Source of the DNA: Physcomitrium patens
Lineage: Eukaryota > Streptophyta > Bryopsida > Funariales > Funariaceae
NCBI RefSeq assembly: GCF_000002425.4
Contig: NC_037266.1
Coordinates: 4,039,350-4,103,349 of the forward strand
Direction of reading: 5' to 3'
Length of the DNA stretch: 64,000 nt
The translations under genes were made by a program, and so were the position numbers. Positions 62,008 to 64,000 of the stretch are shown in pieces. The notes under the pieces are model-generated. The model was not told where the DNA came from and searched no databases. It saw only the letters and a list, made by a program, of their open reading frames with translations. Each line of letters begins with the position of its first letter. Positions within the stretch are counted from its first letter, which is position 1.

Positions 62008-64000
62008 ACAAGACTATCTCCCTCCCTGTACATACATTTAAACCTTTGGATGCCCCTTTGTTTGTAAAACCCGTTTTCTTCTTTTGTCGATCATCTCGCG
62101 TAAGGAGCATGTTCTTTCGTATGCACTCTCCATCTTCAGGGCGACTTCATCATGTGGAATAGAAGTATGCAGTTGAATGATAGAGGGATTTTGTCCTTGT
62201 CCATCTGCAGATGGCGATTGGATTGGTTTGACAAGCATGTGAAGACTTACGGTACTTTCAGCAGTGCCTCGTCGTCAGGAGAGTCATCCCAAGTCTAAGC
62301 CAAGCTTCAGAAAGACCAACGTGGGATCTCATATGAGCGATCTGGGTTAGCTGATCTGATTTGAAGATATCAGAGCTCATGAACTGAAAAAATGGCCCTA
62401 GGAAAGGAAGCGGGGGTAGAAGGATTCTTCCTTCGTCTGTTTATGTTACGAATTTCGATCAGCTTAGCTCCACCGTTAGTGGGGTCGACTGCTCGCTTTT
62501 GTAAAATAGCATTGTTGAACCGTGTAAATCTCTGGGTTGGTTGAAATCGACTGTGGCCAGAGGCTCGGTCCGTTATTCATTTTATGATTGGAAATGCTAG
62601 TCTTTTTCTCAATTTGGTTGCAACCAGACCTCCTGCCATGGGATTAGGGTTAGGTGTCGAAGCGTAATAACTAAGTTTTGTGTGTGGTGTTTCTCATTCA
62701 CAGGAGGTTGGAACCGCTGTGCGTATTTCTGAGATGCTGCCCCTCTTTCTTAAACGTCGATATTCCTTGAATGTTGCTTTTGGTCTTCTTCTAGCGTTGT
62801 CAACTAGTTGTTTTTGTCTATGATTGATCGATGAGTTTTCCTTATGGTATATGACTCCGCTATGGTTTCACCTGCATATTTATTACTGGTTTCTTATCAA
62901 GCAGTTTATTTATTTATTTATTTATTTATTTATTTTATTATGAACACTAGAATAAGATGGGTTGTTGCTCCAGTGGTCCTGTTTTACTAACGTTCTCAAG
63001 AGTGAGTTTGTCTTTAGTAGTCTTCCATTGAGCGGTTTTGTGAAGTTCTGAAGCTATAGGCCAGTTTCACTTTAGAAAAGATCATTTTTTGGTCGTATTA
63101 TTGTCAATGATTACTGTCAAAATAATATGTACAATGTAAATCTTATATCTCAAACTACGCTAACTGCTTCAGTTCTGCAGACCTCTCGCGTGTGACCTCT
63201 GATCAGGAGATGAAGAGCACCCTCAGGTATTTGTTGCAACACTCAATCAACTACAATTATTTTCTGTTACATGTTCAACACCACTAAATAGACATTCTAT
63301 GCTCGGGCGTTTGCTACGTCAAGATGATGCATAGAATGTCGACGCTGGAGCAAGTTAATACCCTGTGATAGAGATTTTTTTTAATATATCGACCAGATTA
63401 CTTGTCTCTACCACTGCTTTGGGATCATACGAAGCTCCAATGCATGCTGTGGCTCGAGACATGATCTAATTTATGGAAATAAAAGTGCTGATTACGGTGT
63501 CAGAATTGTGAATTATTTCTCATTGAATGGGGCACATCAATTTGTGATTCTTATCACTCTGGTGAAGTAGATTCTTGCCTCCTGGTTTAAGTGCTGGGGC
63601 TTTTACAACAACACCAATTTTGACATCCTTGTTGACAAGTAATGCTTCTGTCTACATGGGTGAAGAAAATCATGAAAATTGTAGTTTTTATTTGTACTTC
63701 TGACACAATTCTACGTAACCAATTCAGGACAATAGTTGGAGGATTTTGACACATATCAATCCTAGAAACTATCTCTGAACATTATCTAAAATAGTTTTAT
63801 ACAAAGACTCAAGAAAACTTAATTTTGAACTAAATTTTGAATTAAGATTGATATTAGTCCTGTCGACTCTTTTGACATGAAATCATGGCCATGCTTTTTT
63901 CTTTGTTGACGATTTAATAAATCTAGAACCAATTCTTTTTGAACTTCAAATCTTAAAGTTTAATTATTTCTTTTAGGAGTATTTCACCTGCGATTCTAAA
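62008..64000. other. 3' flank, no gene recognised
   Basis: This should begin with the 3'UTR of the RRT8-like gene. It contains a TTTA microsatellite (62905-62934) and mixed-composition DNA. A possible splice pair and a CTGCAG acceptor near 63179 do not open a convincing reading frame. Confidence 0.55.
62905..62934 (+). repeat. TTTA microsatellite
   Basis: About seven tandem TTTA units downstream of the RRT8-like gene. Confidence 0.88.

Overview
The window reads as nuclear DNA of a land plant, most likely a moss. It has intron-rich genes with plant-type Mediator, TRAPP, DNA ligase IV and AMBRA1-like proteins, a fungal/algal-type RRT8-like membrane protein, and decayed Tf1/Tcn1-like chromodomain Gypsy retrotransposons, a type reported from mosses. 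The species call is an inference. No bacterial, organellar, CRISPR, rRNA or tRNA feature was seen.

Layout. (1) 1-4.4 kb, minus strand: the 5' part of a MED28 Mediator gene (its 3' end lies before base 1), then a TRAPPC12 homologue. (2) 4.4-8.7 kb: non-coding, with a MITE-like inverted-repeat element at about 6.12-6.45 kb. (3) 8.7-32.0 kb: a very A+T-rich retrotransposon cluster. A 6.2 kb chromovirus (family 2, 12.33-18.55 kb) sits inside the gag gene of a second chromovirus (family 1, 11.44-24.1 kb), which itself seems to sit in a third gag. Around these lie fragments at 8.7-10.4 kb and 28.7-31.1 kb and an antisense, less decayed copy at 25.9-28.0 kb. (4) 33.4-43.75 kb, plus strand: a complete DNA ligase IV gene of 29 coding exons. 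All exon phases join and the model gives 1,296 residues. It includes a 7-nt microexon, two introns with minor (U12) spliceosome signals and one GC-AG intron. (5) 43.8-48.1 kb: non-coding, with a second MITE-like element. (6) 48.2-48.7 kb: a possible small plastid-targeted protein gene. (7) 51.5-57.4 kb, plus strand: an AMBRA1-like WD40 protein gene of 13 exons, with an in-frame GC-AG intron. (8) 57.4-61.1 kb: A+T-rich intergenic DNA. (9) 61.2-62.0 kb, plus strand: an RRT8-like multi-pass membrane protein gene, then non-coding sequence to the end.

The host genes are unrelated housekeeping genes (transcription, membrane traffic, DNA end joining, probable autophagy/ubiquitin regulation) and form no pathway or operon. 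The most notable signals are the U12 introns and microexon in LIG4, and heat-shock-element-like motifs in the U3 part of LTRs from both retrotransposon families. Exon borders were read by hand from splice signals, frame continuity and remembered family similarity; no alignment or transcript data were available.
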